Shown piece by piece: positions 42,194-50,710 of a stretch of DNA of 64,000 bases. Position 1 is the stretch's first letter, and each line of letters starts with the position of its first letter. Source of the stretch: Lacticaseibacillus brantae DSM 23927 (GTDB taxonomy: Bacteria > Bacillota > Bacilli > Lactobacillales > Lactobacillaceae); assembly GCF_001436115.1 (NCBI RefSeq), contig NZ_AYZQ01000001.1:310001-374000 (forward strand), given 5' to 3'. The position numbers and the translations under genes are program-made. The notes below the pieces were generated by a model. It saw nothing but the letters and a program-made list of their open reading frames with translations, did not search any database and had not been told where the DNA came from.

Positions 42194-44449
42194 ATGCAAG
42201 AAGTAGAACAGACCATCACCGACTACTGGCAGGGCTTCAAGAGCGGCAGTTGGCAATCAGAAATTAACGTGCGCGATTTCATTCAACAGAACCTGACCCA
42301 ATATGACGGCGACGAAAGCTTTATGGCCGGACCAACTGAAGCGACTAACTTGCTGAACAACCAAGTCTTAAACTTGAAGAAACAGGAACGCGAAAACGGT
42401 GGGGTCCTGGATGCTGATAATAGTGTCGTCTCAACGATTACCTCGCATGGCCCTGGCTATTTGAATAAGGACCTCGAAAAAATTGTCGGCCTGCAAACAG
42501 ACAAACCTTTCAAGCGCGCATTCATGCCATTTGGCGGCATCCGCATGGCTGAAGATGCCTTAAAGGCATACGGTTTTGAGACTGATGATGACTCACATAA
42601 GATTTTTAACGACTATCGTAAGACCCATAACCAAGGGGTGTTTGATGCGTACACGCCTGCTATGCGTAAGGCGCGCCATTATAAAATCGTCACTGGTTTA
42701 CCAGATGCTTATGCCCGGGGCCGGATTGTGTCTGACTTCCCACGGATTGCGATTTATGGGATTGATCGCTTAATGGCTGATAAAGCGCATGATTTTGAAA
42801 TGACCGGCGACGGTGAAATGACTGAAGATGTCATTCGGATGCGGGAAGAAATCTCCGATCAATACCGGGCTTTAAACGACATGAAGAAAATGGCTGCGAG
42901 CTATGGCTTTGACATCTCTCGGCCCGCTGCCGACGCGCAAGAAGCCATCCAATGGATTTACTTTGGCTACTTAGCAGCGATCAAAACCCAAAACGGGGCT
43001 GCGATGTCCGTAGGCCGGATTGACACAGTGATTGATGCCTATATCGCCCGCGATATGAAGTTGGGCCGGATTACAGAAGAAGACGCCCAAGAAATGATTG
43101 ATCATTTTGTCATGAAATTGCGGATGGTTCGCTTCATTCGGACTGAAGACTATAACGCGCTGTTCTCTGGCGACCCAATCTGGGCCACACTTTCATTAGT
43201 CGGCATGGGTAATGACGGGCGGCATCACGTCACCAAGACCGCATTTCGTTTCTTGAAGACCCTCGAGAATATGGGGGCGGCGCCGGAGCCTAATATCACT
43301 TTGCTGTGGTCAGAACGGCTCCCAGAGGGCTTTAAGCGCTATGCAACTGAGGTTTCAATTCAAAGTTCCACCATTCAGTACGAGAATGACGACTTAATGC
43401 GTACCGAATGGGGCAGCGATTACTATGGAATTGCCTGCTGTGTGTCAGCGCAGCCCATTGCCGACGGGGTGCAGTACTTTGGTGCCCGAGCAAACTTAGC
43501 TAAGACAGTCCTCTATGCCATTAATGGTGGGGTCGATGAACTCGGCCACGCCCAAGTTGGTCCAGAATTGGCACCGATCACGGCTGAATATATCGACTAC
43601 AAAGACTTCATGCATAAGTACGATAAGATGTTAGACTGGTTGGCGGATACTTATGTGAACGCCTTGAATGTGATTCATTACATGCATGACAAGTATTATT
43701 ACGAAGCAGCACAATTAGCCTTAAAGAATACCCGCTTGGATCGGACTTTTGCGACCGGGATTTCAGGGTTGTCCCATGCGGTTGATTCCATTTCTGCCAT
43801 CAAGTATGGCCACGTTAAAGTGATTCGTGATGACGATGGGATCGCCGTTGACTTCATCACCGATCAAGATTTTCCTCGCTATGGGAACAATGACGATCGC
43901 GCCGATGACATTGCCAAGTGGTTGGTGAAGACCTTCTATGAGAAGATGAATACCCATCACTTGTATCGAGGCGCGAAGTTGTCGACCAGTGTGCTGACCA
44001 TTACTTCAAATGTGGTTTATGGGAAGAACACGGGGACCACACCAAATGGCCGTAAAGCCGGCGAACCATTTTCACCTGGCGCAAACCCCGCCTATGGTGC
44101 AGAAAAGAACGGCGCGTTGGCATCCTTAATGTCCACCGCTAAGATTCCTTACCACTATGCAACCGATGGAATCAGTAATACTTTCGGCGTGACACCAAAC
44201 ACCTTAGGCCACGATGATGCTACCCGTAAAGATACGCTGGTCCACATGGTTGACGGCTATATGGAAAATAGCGGGATGCACCTAAACATCAATGTCTTCA
44301 ACAAAGAGACCTTGATTGATGCCCAGGCCCATCCAGAAGAATATCCAACGTTGACTGTGCGGGTTTCAGGTTATTGTGTCTACTTCGCTGATTTAACCAA
44401 AGAACAACAAGATGACGTGATTGCACGGACTTTCTTCGATCAAATGTAG
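42194..44449 (+). CDS. pflB: Formate C-acetyltransferase (pyruvate formate-lyase)
   Basis: This 751-residue glycyl-radical enzyme converts pyruvate and CoA to acetyl-CoA and formate under anaerobic conditions. The catalytic pair Cys415-Cys416 is in [11 protein letters not shown], and the radical glycine is Gly726 in [10 protein letters not shown] near the C-terminus. The N-terminal pfl domain and the [16 protein letters not shown] block are intact, and the length matches family members (about 750-760). Activity depends on PflA, encoded next. The enzyme lets the cell make acetate and ethanol in place of lactate when sugar is limited, and supplies acetyl-CoA. GGGGAGG precedes the ATG at 42194. 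Confidence 0.98.
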   Translation: MQEVEQTITDYWQGFKSGSWQSEINVRDFIQQNLTQYDGDESFMAGPTEATNLLNNQVLNLKKQERENGGVLDADNSVVSTITSHGPGYLNKDLEKIVGLQTDKPFKRAFMPFGGIRMAEDALKAYGFETDDDSHKIFNDYRKTHNQGVFDAYTPAMRKARHYKIVTGLPDAYARGRIVSDFPRIAIYGIDRLMADKAHDFEMTGDGEMTEDVIRMREEISDQYRALNDMKKMAASYGFDISRPAADAQEAIQWIYFGYLAAIKTQNGAAMSVGRIDTVIDAYIARDMKLGRITEEDAQEMIDHFVMKLRMVRFIRTEDYNALFSGDPIWATLSLVGMGNDGRHHVTKTAFRFLKTLENMGAAPEPNITLLWSERLPEGFKRYATEVSIQSSTIQYENDDLMRTEWGSDYYGIACCVSAQPIADGVQYFGARANLAKTVLYAINGGVDELGHAQVGPELAPITAEYIDYKDFMHKYDKMLDWLADTYVNALNVIHYMHDKYYYEAAQLALKNTRLDRTFATGISGLSHAVDSISAIKYGHVKVIRDDDGIAVDFITDQDFPRYGNNDDRADDIAKWLVKTFYEKMNTHHLYRGAKLSTSVLTITSNVVYGKNTGTTPNGRKAGEPFSPGANPAYGAEKNGALASLMSTAKIPYHYATDGISNTFGVTPNTLGHDDATRKDTLVHMVDGYMENSGMHLNINVFNKETLIDAQAHPEEYPTLTVRVSGYCVYFADLTKEQQDDVIARTFFDQM

Positions 44450-44454
44450 TCATT

Positions 44455-44481
44455 GCAGACTGGGAATAATTCCCAGTTTGC
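44455..44481 (+). repeat. Perfect palindromic hairpin after pflB
   Basis: A symmetric hairpin centred on base 44468 begins 6 bases after the pflB stop. Core arms are ACTGGGAAT and ATTCCCAGT with a single A between, extended by GCAG/TTGC-type pairs. It has no T-run, so it looks more like an mRNA stability or processing element, or a protein site, than a terminator. Confidence 0.75.
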
Positions 44482-44519
44482 CAAAAGGACACCACCTTCG
44501 CCAGTGGTCTCTTTTTGGC
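44481..44519 (+). terminator. Attenuating hairpin between pflB and pflA
   Basis: CCAAAAGGACACCAC pairs with GTGGTCTCTTTTTGG (one mismatch, one wobble). The T-rich run lies inside the 3' arm. It ends 26 bp before pflA, so it may limit read-through and keep the activase at a lower level than PflB. Confidence 0.65.
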
Positions 44520-44545
44520 AGACGATGCAAAGGAGGACTTTCAAC

Positions 44546-45367
44546 ATGCGTTTATTCGATACGGTGAGTGATTCACCAACGATTCCCAACGCGGCGCACG
44601 AGCCGGTCGTGGGCTATATCCACTCCATCGAAAGCTTTGGCTCGGTTGATGGTCCTGGTATTCGCTATATTGCCTTCTTGCAGGGCTGTCGGATGCGGTG
44701 TGAGTACTGTCATAACCCGGACACCTGGAACATTGGTGTGGGCGAGGAAATGACCGCTGACGAGATTTTAGCAGACGCTTTACGGTACAAAGCATTTTGG
44801 GGCGACACTGGCGGCATCACTTGTTCTGGTGGCGAATCGTTGATTCAGATTGATTTCATTATCGATTTGTTTACCAAAGCTAAAGCCCAGGGCATTACCA
44901 CCTGCTTGGACACATCAGGCGGTCCCTTTACTCGGGATGAGCCTTGGTTTAGTAAGTTTGAACAACTAATGGCGGTGACAGATATTTCGTTGGTTGATAT
45001 TAAGCAAATTGATTCGGCCAAGCATCGCAAGTTAACGGGGTTTGGCAACGAGAACATTCTGGACATGATTCAATATATGAGCACACACGGGGATGATATG
45101 TGGATTCGCCACGTGCTCATTCCGACCCGAACTGACTTTGATGAGGACTTAACCAAATTAGGGGCTTACATCAAAACGCTCAGCCATGTGCAAAAAGTGG
45201 AAATCCTGCCGTATCATACGATGGGGTTCAACAAATACCATGAACTCGGGATCAAATACCCCTTAGAAGGCATTGAACCACCGACGCCAGATCGGGTGGC
45301 AAATGCTGAAGCCTTGTTGCATGTTCAGGACTATACAGGCTATTTGACTTGGCGGCCTCAGCAATAA
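44546..45367 (+). CDS. pflA: Pyruvate formate-lyase activating enzyme
   Basis: This 273-residue radical SAM enzyme creates the glycyl radical of PflB. The [4Fe-4S] motif CxxxCxxC is Cys48, Cys52 and Cys55 in GCRMRCEYCHNP, and the SAM-binding GGITCSGGESLIQ block follows. Family segments TCLDTSGG and DISLVDIKQIDSAKH are present. The start is the ATG at 44546 with AAAGGAGG (44529-44536); an upstream in-frame start would run through the attenuator hairpin. The N-terminus is about 25 residues longer than in E. coli PflA. It is co-transcribed with pflB and ends at a long terminator. Confidence 0.96.
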   Translation: MRLFDTVSDSPTIPNAAHEPVVGYIHSIESFGSVDGPGIRYIAFLQGCRMRCEYCHNPDTWNIGVGEEMTADEILADALRYKAFWGDTGGITCSGGESLIQIDFIIDLFTKAKAQGITTCLDTSGGPFTRDEPWFSKFEQLMAVTDISLVDIKQIDSAKHRKLTGFGNENILDMIQYMSTHGDDMWIRHVLIPTRTDFDEDLTKLGAYIKTLSHVQKVEILPYHTMGFNKYHELGIKYPLEGIEPPTPDRVANAEALLHVQDYTGYLTWRPQQ

Positions 45368-45376
45368 CTTAAGTAA

Positions 45377-45421
45377 ACAATAAGAAAGAGCAACTCATAT
45401 GAGTTGCTCTTTCTTTATTGT
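45377..45421. terminator. Long terminator hairpin after pflA
   Basis: An almost perfect 20-bp inverted repeat (core GAAAGAGCAACTC with GAGTTGCTCTTTC, ATAT loop) has A-rich left and T-rich right flanks. The right arm also contains the -35 of the next gene. Confidence 0.92.
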
Positions 45422-45432
45422 TATCTTATAGT
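45404..45432 (+). promoter_or_regulatory. Promoter of the LysR gene
   Basis: TTGCTC (45404-45409) lies in the terminator's 3' arm; TATAGT (45427-45432) follows after 17 bp, 30 bp before the start codon. Confidence 0.45.
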
Positions 45433-45462
45433 GAAGTAAATACCCTAAGGAGCGGCTTATCT

Positions 45463-46425
45463 ATGAAAACGAAGCAAGAAAATATTTTCTCCTCCAAAAC
45501 TCTTTCTTACTTTCTACAACTTGCTGAAACAATGAATTATACGCAAGCAGCCCAGTTGCTGGGCATTACCCAACCAGCTTTAACTCAACAAATTAAAAAA
45601 CTTGAACGGACAGTCGGCGCACCGCTCTTTTATTCAGTCGGTAAGAAGCTGCATTTATCTGACGCTGGGAATACGATGCTGTCGGCCACGCAACAAATTT
45701 ACGAAGTCTTGAATCAAGCCTCTGATGAGATCCAGCAAACCACTAGTGCGACCAATGGTGAGATTCAGATCGGTTTCTTGTCCTCGGTCGAAGACTCTGC
45801 ATTGACGGCGTTTATTGCGCACTACTATAAATTACATCCAGAAGTTAAGATTTCATTCCGGATGATGAACCGTCACGAAATTTGGGAACGGTTGGAGAAC
45901 AGCCAGATTGACTTAGCGATTATGTATCTGCCAGATGACACGATTAAAAACTGGAAGCCATACAGTAGCCGGAAAATTATCGATGAGCAATTGTTGTTTA
46001 TCCACCACAATGAACATCTCGCAAACCGCAAGCGAGTTCATTATCAAGACGCGTTGGAGGGTGCCTGGGTCACTTATCCGGAAGATTATTTCTTGAGTCA
46101 CCGGCTGCGTGAGGCCTTCAAGAATCAATTGGTTGATCTGCCAGCGCCGGTCGCTCAGTTCACAACCCCAGTACAGTTGATGCAGTTTGCCAACGCGACA
46201 GGGGCCAATACTGCCTTACCAACGAGCTTCTACCAAGCCCATCAAGAACAGTTTGATGCCTATGCAGTTGCCTTTGAACCAAACATTAACTTTGACTTGT
46301 CCTTCGTTTACCGGAAAGAAAAGACTTCGATTCCGCGGATTGCGGCCTTTTTTGAAGCTTTCGACCAATATTTCAGTGAGAAAGATTACCTATCGCGAGT
46401 GGCCGAAAACCGTGTTAAACTATGA
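45463..46425 (+). CDS. LysR family transcriptional regulator
   Basis: This 320-residue regulator has an N-terminal winged helix-turn-helix at about 10-68 (LSYFLQLAETMNYTQAAQLLGITQPALTQQIKKLERTVG) and a periplasmic-binding-like effector domain from about 95 (GEIQIGFLSSVEDSALTAFIAHYYKLHPEV). Proteins of this group usually need a small molecule to activate divergent or distant genes. The target is unknown: the gene is not divergent from any neighbour. The start is the ATG at 45463 after TAAGGAG; the upstream frame start overlaps the pflA terminator. ppaC follows after 30 bp. Confidence 0.92.
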   Translation: MKTKQENIFSSKTLSYFLQLAETMNYTQAAQLLGITQPALTQQIKKLERTVGAPLFYSVGKKLHLSDAGNTMLSATQQIYEVLNQASDEIQQTTSATNGEIQIGFLSSVEDSALTAFIAHYYKLHPEVKISFRMMNRHEIWERLENSQIDLAIMYLPDDTIKNWKPYSSRKIIDEQLLFIHHNEHLANRKRVHYQDALEGAWVTYPEDYFLSHRLREAFKNQLVDLPAPVAQFTTPVQLMQFANATGANTALPTSFYQAHQEQFDAYAVAFEPNINFDLSFVYRKEKTSIPRIAAFFEAFDQYFSEKDYLSRVAENRVKL

Positions 46426-46455
46426 AGGTAACTAGATGACAAGGGGAGTAAGATA

Positions 46456-47388
46456 ATGACGACGTTAATCTTTGGGCACCAAAATCCTGATACAGATGCA
46501 GTAATTTCCGCAATGACTTTCGCAGAATACCAACGCCAACTCGGAAATACCGACGTTGAAGCGGTCGCTTTGGGTGAATTAAACGATGAAACTAAGTTCG
46601 CGCTTGATGCCTTAAAATTGGACACCCCACGCGTGGTCAACACGGTTGCCAATGAAACCGATACTGTGATGTTAGTGGATCACAATGAATTCCAACAAAG
46701 TGTCGCTGACATTAAAGATGTCACGATTGCGGCAGTGGTTGATCACCATCGGATTGCCAATTTCACGACGGCTGCGCCTTTGTTCTACCGGGCTGAACCA
46801 ATCGGCAGTACAAACTCCGTCTTGTTCAACATGTTCAAGGAACGGGGCTTTGAAATCACGCCAACACTGGCTGGGATGATGGCTTCTGGGCTTATTTCTG
46901 ACACCTTATTACTTAAATCACCGACGACAACAGATCGCGATCGCGAAATCTTTGCTGAACTCAAGCAAATTGCTGACATTGACCTGGAGGCCTTTGGCTT
47001 GAACATGCTCAAAGCCGGGACCAACTTGGCCGCAAAAACAGACAAAGAGCTCATTGACGGTGATGCAAAGAGCTTTGAGATGGCCGGCAAGTCAGTGCGG
47101 ATCGGTCAAGTCAACACGGTTGATCTTGATGAAATCTATGCCCGCCAAGCTGAATTGACCCAGGCAATGACCGATGAAGCGAAGGCTGATGGTTACGATT
47201 TATTCCTGTTAGTTGCCACTGATATTCTGAACAGTAATTCAGTCGGTTTTGCCGTTGGTAGCGATCAAGACAAACTCGAAGCGGCTTTTAATCAGAAGTT
47301 TGACGGCAATCAACGTTTGAACCTACCTGGCGTTGTTTCCCGTAAGAAGCAAGTGGTCCCACAATTGACTGCTGCTTTTGAAGCTTAA
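46456..47388 (+). CDS. ppaC: Manganese-dependent inorganic pyrophosphatase (family II)
   Basis: This 310-residue cytoplasmic enzyme hydrolyses pyrophosphate and so drives biosynthetic reactions. Family II DHH-type motifs are present: GHQNPDTDAV (His, Asp ligands), VMLVDHNE, VDHHRIANF (the DHH motif) and ADTxL-like SGLISDTLLLKSPTTT. The C-terminal DHHA2 domain includes the GVVSRKKQVVPQL substrate-binding end. The size is as expected for Streptococcus and Bacillus enzymes (about 310). A GGGGAG site precedes the ATG at 46456. It ends at a terminator. Confidence 0.96.
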   Translation: MTTLIFGHQNPDTDAVISAMTFAEYQRQLGNTDVEAVALGELNDETKFALDALKLDTPRVVNTVANETDTVMLVDHNEFQQSVADIKDVTIAAVVDHHRIANFTTAAPLFYRAEPIGSTNSVLFNMFKERGFEITPTLAGMMASGLISDTLLLKSPTTTDRDREIFAELKQIADIDLEAFGLNMLKAGTNLAAKTDKELIDGDAKSFEMAGKSVRIGQVNTVDLDEIYARQAELTQAMTDEAKADGYDLFLLVATDILNSNSVGFAVGSDQDKLEAAFNQKFDGNQRLNLPGVVSRKKQVVPQLTAAFEA

Positions 47389-47397
47389 TCCAATTTT

Positions 47398-47431
47398 CGT
47401 CCCTGACGCTTTGCGCCGAGGGACGTTTTTT
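47398..47431 (+). terminator. Intrinsic terminator after ppaC
   Basis: CGTCCCT pairs with AGGGACG; a short inner GC/GC stem lies between, and TTTTTT follows. Confidence 0.85.
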
Positions 47432-47459
47432 GTAGGGAAGAGAGGGTAGGGGCGGCTGG

Positions 47460-48215
47460 ATGTTGACGAATACAGATTTAAATCACCGGTTTGCCGCTCA
47501 ATTGATAGCAATCCCTCATCAGTCGCTGAATCGGGCATTTGTGGGCCCGAGTGACCATTTTGAGCAGTCGATTTTTGTTAAAGTCTTCGCATCGCAGGCA
47601 AAATGGCGCGCCGAAACGTCCATGACAGCACAGTTAACCGATTGGTTGTTGGACGCAGATGAGCAAACGTTACTGTTGGTGCGGCAAGATTTGCCATTTA
47701 GTGCCATTGGCGAAATGACCTCCGAGCTGGCGTTTGCGATGGGCCGAGTGTTTGACGGAATTAAAACCCCTGTACAACCGAGCAACCGGCAAGATTTTTC
47801 GGCTGGGGCTGAGATTGGGACTTGGTTTGCGGATCGGCAAGCCGAGATAACTGCTCAATTGGCAGCAATGCCATTAGTTGTCCGACATGGCGATGTGGGC
47901 CGGCGGAATTATGTCTTTTTACATGGCCAGTTAACGTTAATTGATTATGAACGGGCGCAGCTCGGCTGGGTACAACAGGATTGGATTAAGTTGTTTTATC
48001 AAGATTTTCACTCGGACGCCGATTTAATCCAAGCTTTTACTGATGGCTATGGGAAGATTTCGATGATGCCACAGCTAAGCTGGTATTATTGCGTGTACGG
48101 AACGGCCTTGGGCATTTTGGCCTATGTTCACAAAGTGCCTGACCCAGAGTTTTTGGCCGTTGGGCAACGCATGTTACACGATGTGAACGATTATATTCAA
48201 CAAAGCGAGGACTAA
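47460..48215 (+). CDS. Aminoglycoside-phosphotransferase-like kinase of unknown substrate
   Basis: This 251-residue protein has the core of the APH/choline-kinase fold: the catalytic loop HGDVGRRN at 143-150 (Asp145, Asn150) and the metal-binding IDYERAQLG with Asp162. The upstream KVFASQAKWRAETSM segment could supply the ATP-binding Lys and Glu. The N-terminal lobe is short. Family members phosphorylate small molecules such as aminoglycosides, choline, homoserine or macrolides; nothing here indicates which. The ATG at 47460 has a weak AGGGG-type site. The next gene, for a GyrI-like ligand-binding protein, begins 2 bp after its stop, so the pair is an operon. Confidence 0.82.
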   Translation: MLTNTDLNHRFAAQLIAIPHQSLNRAFVGPSDHFEQSIFVKVFASQAKWRAETSMTAQLTDWLLDADEQTLLLVRQDLPFSAIGEMTSELAFAMGRVFDGIKTPVQPSNRQDFSAGAEIGTWFADRQAEITAQLAAMPLVVRHGDVGRRNYVFLHGQLTLIDYERAQLGWVQQDWIKLFYQDFHSDADLIQAFTDGYGKISMMPQLSWYYCVYGTALGILAYVHKVPDPEFLAVGQRMLHDVNDYIQQSED

Positions 48216-48217
48216 AG

Positions 48218-48847
48218 ATGACAATTGACGTTAAAAAGCTAGAAAAACAGTTTTACCAGCCTAAAACAACGCCCGAACTAATCGAAATTCCGGCCATGAA
48301 TTTCATGGCAATTCGCGGTATGGGTGACCCCAATGCTAACAACGGTGCCTATCAAACCGCCGTACAGAAGCTTTATGCTGTAGCTTACACGCTGCGGATG
48401 AGCCAAAAAGCTGGGGTTGATTTGCCAGGATTTGAGCCATACGTGGTGCCACCACTTGAAGGCTTGTGGTGGCAAACTGGCAAACACGGCGTCGATTTAA
48501 CATCAAAAGCCACATTTCAGTGGTGGTCGATGATTCGCTTACCAAAGTTTGTGAATTTGGCGATGCTGGATTGGGCCAAACAGAACGCGGCTGAGAAAAA
48601 GGCGCTGGATACGTCAGCAATTCAATGGTTGACCTATGATGAAGGTTTGGTGGTCCAAGCCATGCATCTTGGCCCATATGCGACTGAACCAGACACCGTG
48701 ACGACTATGGCCGCGTTTATTGCTGACCACGAATTGCAAGTAGATTTTACCGAGCGGTATCACCATGAGATTTATTTGAGTGATCCACGCAAGACAGCCG
48801 CTGAGAAAATGAAAACAATCTTACGGCATCCAGTTAAACGGCTTTAA
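48218..48847 (+). CDS. GyrI-like small-molecule-binding protein
   Basis: This 209-residue protein resembles the GyrI/SOUL-type effector-binding fold fused to no DNA-binding domain: PELIEIPAMNFMAIRGMGDPN at the N-terminus, then AVQKLYAVAYTLRM, PPLEGLWW and LVVQAMHLGPYATEPDTVTTM, with the LSDPRKTAAEKMKTILRHPV ending common to stand-alone family members. These bind hydrophobic or cationic drugs, and some hydrolyse cyclopropanoid toxins. AGGACTAAAG spans the stop of the kinase-like gene and gives the ribosome site. The tight operon with a kinase-like gene suggests a joint role, perhaps in detoxification; this is inferred. Confidence 0.85.
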   Translation: MTIDVKKLEKQFYQPKTTPELIEIPAMNFMAIRGMGDPNANNGAYQTAVQKLYAVAYTLRMSQKAGVDLPGFEPYVVPPLEGLWWQTGKHGVDLTSKATFQWWSMIRLPKFVNLAMLDWAKQNAAEKKALDTSAIQWLTYDEGLVVQAMHLGPYATEPDTVTTMAAFIADHELQVDFTERYHHEIYLSDPRKTAAEKMKTILRHPVKRL

Positions 48848-49021
48848 TGACGATGTGCGTGGATGAGCCGATTTTTGGGCATCCTTTGAATAAGATTCCG
48901 ATTTACGTTACTTCTAATAATATATATTATGTAAACTAGAAAATAGGTCGTTAAGCAGCGCTTGCACCCTATGGCTGCCTGGCTAACCTTTGTCGATCAT
49001 TAGCGATGCTTTGCCTCAATC
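48848..49021. other. Gene-free AT-rich stretch after the GyrI-like gene
   Basis: The gap between this gene and the Nudix gene is 293 bp. It holds an AT-rich palindromic stretch around AATAATATATATTATG (about 48917-48932) and no supported reading frame. A terminator follows at 49022-49063. Confidence 0.6.
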
Positions 49022-49063
49022 AAAAAAAACCTTACTGGTTTGAATCGCCAGTAAGTTTTTTTG
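49022..49063. terminator. Bidirectional terminator
   Basis: CTTACTGG and CCAGTAAG arms around a 9-nt loop have eight A on the left and seven T on the right. They serve the GyrI-like gene (+) and the Nudix gene (-). Confidence 0.92.
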
Positions 49064-49140
49064 TGTCGCACTGAGAAATACAGATTCGGACAACTAACGG
49101 TCTTTCGAAGTCAAAATGTGTCTGAGCGCGTTCTGACGCA

Positions 49141-49698
49141 TCATGGCCGTAGAAAAGCTTGATAATAAGCGACAGCAGCCACACTTTGAGCCGATTGAAT
49201 CTGGCCATTTTTGACGGCTTCAATAACTTCACCCAGTGGAACCAGTTTGCTGGTCACGAACTCATCTTTATCAAAGTCAGTGGTTGTCCGATTGGCCTCA
49301 TCAATTTGAACAAGCACCAGTGAGACCACTTCGTCAGTCATGCCTTCGCTTGAGCGAATTGCGGTCATCACTTGTGGATTGCGACCAATAAACCCAGTTT
49401 CCTCACGCAATTCCCTTAATGCTGCTGTTGGCACATCTTCGCCAGCGTTGATAAGCCCGGCTGGTAAAGCATAGACTTCGTGGTTCACAGCCACGCGGTA
49501 TTCCCGGTTAATAAGGACCTGGTGATCATCGGTTAACGCCAACATGGCAACTGCAGGTGCGTGGGTAATCAGGTCGCGGTGAACGGTCAGGCCGTCAGGT
49601 GTTTCAATCGTCATTTTTTTGACATCAAAAATTGGTCCGTGATACATGATAGCTGTGTTCAAGATTTTACCTAATTCGGCTTGTGATTTATCCATCAT
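49141..49698 (-). CDS. nudF: Nudix hydrolase, ADP-ribose pyrophosphatase type
   Basis: This 185-residue protein has a complete Nudix box at 81-103 (GLINAGEDVPTAALRELREE plus TGF), matching G-x5-E-x7-REL-x-EE-x-G. The upstream REYRVAVNHEVYALPAG segment is typical of ADP-sugar pyrophosphatases, which split ADP-ribose to AMP and ribose-5-phosphate. The frame extends upstream on the minus strand, but AAAGGA lies 11 bases before the ATG at 49698 (a second ATG is 3 bases later). It follows degV copy 2 on the same strand, separated by a terminator. Confidence 0.92.
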   Translation of the reverse strand: MMDKSQAELGKILNTAIMYHGPIFDVKKMTIETPDGLTVHRDLITHAPAVAMLALTDDHQVLINREYRVAVNHEVYALPAGLINAGEDVPTAALRELREETGFIGRNPQVMTAIRSSEGMTDEVVSLVLVQIDEANRTTTDFDKDEFVTSKLVPLGEVIEAVKNGQIQSAQSVAAVAYYQAFLRP

Positions 49699-49732
49699 AG
49701 TATTGTGATTCCTTTCACATTTAGATTTACCC

Positions 49733-49768
49733 CATAAAAACACACCCAGTGTCAGCCACTGAGTGTTA
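49733..49768 (-). terminator. Terminator after degV copy 2
   Basis: Read on the minus strand, ACACTCAGTG pairs with CACTGGGTGT (one wobble), followed by TTTTTATGG. Confidence 0.82.
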
Positions 49769-49772
49769 GAGA

Positions 49773-50639
49773 TTACTCTTTGCTATAATCTTCAGCCCAC
49801 GCAATCGCGATGGCTTTTTCGCCTAAATGGGTGCCGATGACTGGCCCAAAATACGAAATATCAAATGTTACATCTGGAAATTTCTGTTCAAGCTCCGCCT
49901 TCCAGGCTTCTGCTGCAGGTAAATCATTCGCATGAATAACCATTGCCCGCACGGGATAATCGGCTTTATCTAATGCCAGACTGAATAACTCTTCCACTCG
50001 GGCATAGGCTTTCTTCAGGGACCGGACTTTTTCAAAGGCAACAATCTTATCTGATTCAGGGTCGAATGTCAGGATGGGCTTAATTTTTAGCATTCCGCCA
50101 ATAAAGCCGGCGGCGTTGCTTAAGCGTCCACCGCGCACCAGGTTCTGAAGATCATTCACGATGAACAGTTCATCTTCAGTTGCCCGTAAAGCATCAAGTC
50201 GAGCCAGAATCGTGTCGAGATCTTCGCCATTTTGAGCCAATCGAGCTGCTTCGAGCACCAACCACCCCATCAGCATAACGGTGATTTTTGAATCATAGAC
50301 AACCACGTGTGCAGGCTTAAAATCAGCGACTGCTGCTGTCAGGGTTTCGACAAAACTTGAAATCGTGCTTGCCAAGTGAATGCTGAGAATTGTATCGTAG
50401 CCTTCATTTGCCAGATTTTCGTAAAGTTTCAGCATTTCACCCAATGGTGGCTGCGAAGTGCTTGGGAAAGTTTTGGCGGTTTTTAATTTTTCATAGTATT
50501 CTTCAGTGGTAATATCTTTGCCTTCATCATAGACCGTCCCATCTAAGATGACAGGAATGGGTACGACCCGGATGTTGTTGTCGGCAACTTGCTCAGGACT
50601 CAGATACGCCGAGCTGTCGGTCACAATCGCGATTTTCAT
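49773..50639 (-). CDS. DegV family fatty-acid-binding protein (copy 2)
   Basis: This 288-residue DegV/FakB-type protein starts MKIAIVTDSSAYLSPEQ. It carries TSQPPLGEMLKLYENL, the NDLQNLVRGGRLSNAAGFIGGML region and a C-terminal GTHLGEKAIAIAWA. It differs from copy 1 at its end (HLGEKAIAI in place of HTGAGAFAI). That suggests a different fatty-acid preference, as known for FakB1/FakB2 pairs; the lipid cannot be predicted here. Minus-strand AGGTG lies upstream of the ATG at 50639. A promoter precedes it. Confidence 0.92.
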   Translation of the reverse strand: MKIAIVTDSSAYLSPEQVADNNIRVVPIPVILDGTVYDEGKDITTEEYYEKLKTAKTFPSTSQPPLGEMLKLYENLANEGYDTILSIHLASTISSFVETLTAAVADFKPAHVVVYDSKITVMLMGWLVLEAARLAQNGEDLDTILARLDALRATEDELFIVNDLQNLVRGGRLSNAAGFIGGMLKIKPILTFDPESDKIVAFEKVRSLKKAYARVEELFSLALDKADYPVRAMVIHANDLPAAEAWKAELEQKFPDVTFDISYFGPVIGTHLGEKAIAIAWAEDYSKE

Positions 50640-50678
50640 TCAAGGAGCACCTACTCTTTCTGGAATTAAACATGAATA

Positions 50679-50706
50679 ACTATACCATGAAATGCGGGAA
50701 CATGAA
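50679..50706 (-). promoter_or_regulatory. Promoter of degV copy 2
   Basis: On the minus strand, TGG plus TATAGT (plus-strand ACTATA at 50679-50684) forms an extended -10, with TTCATG as weak -35 after 16 bp. Confidence 0.5.
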
Positions 50707-50710
50707 CTAA

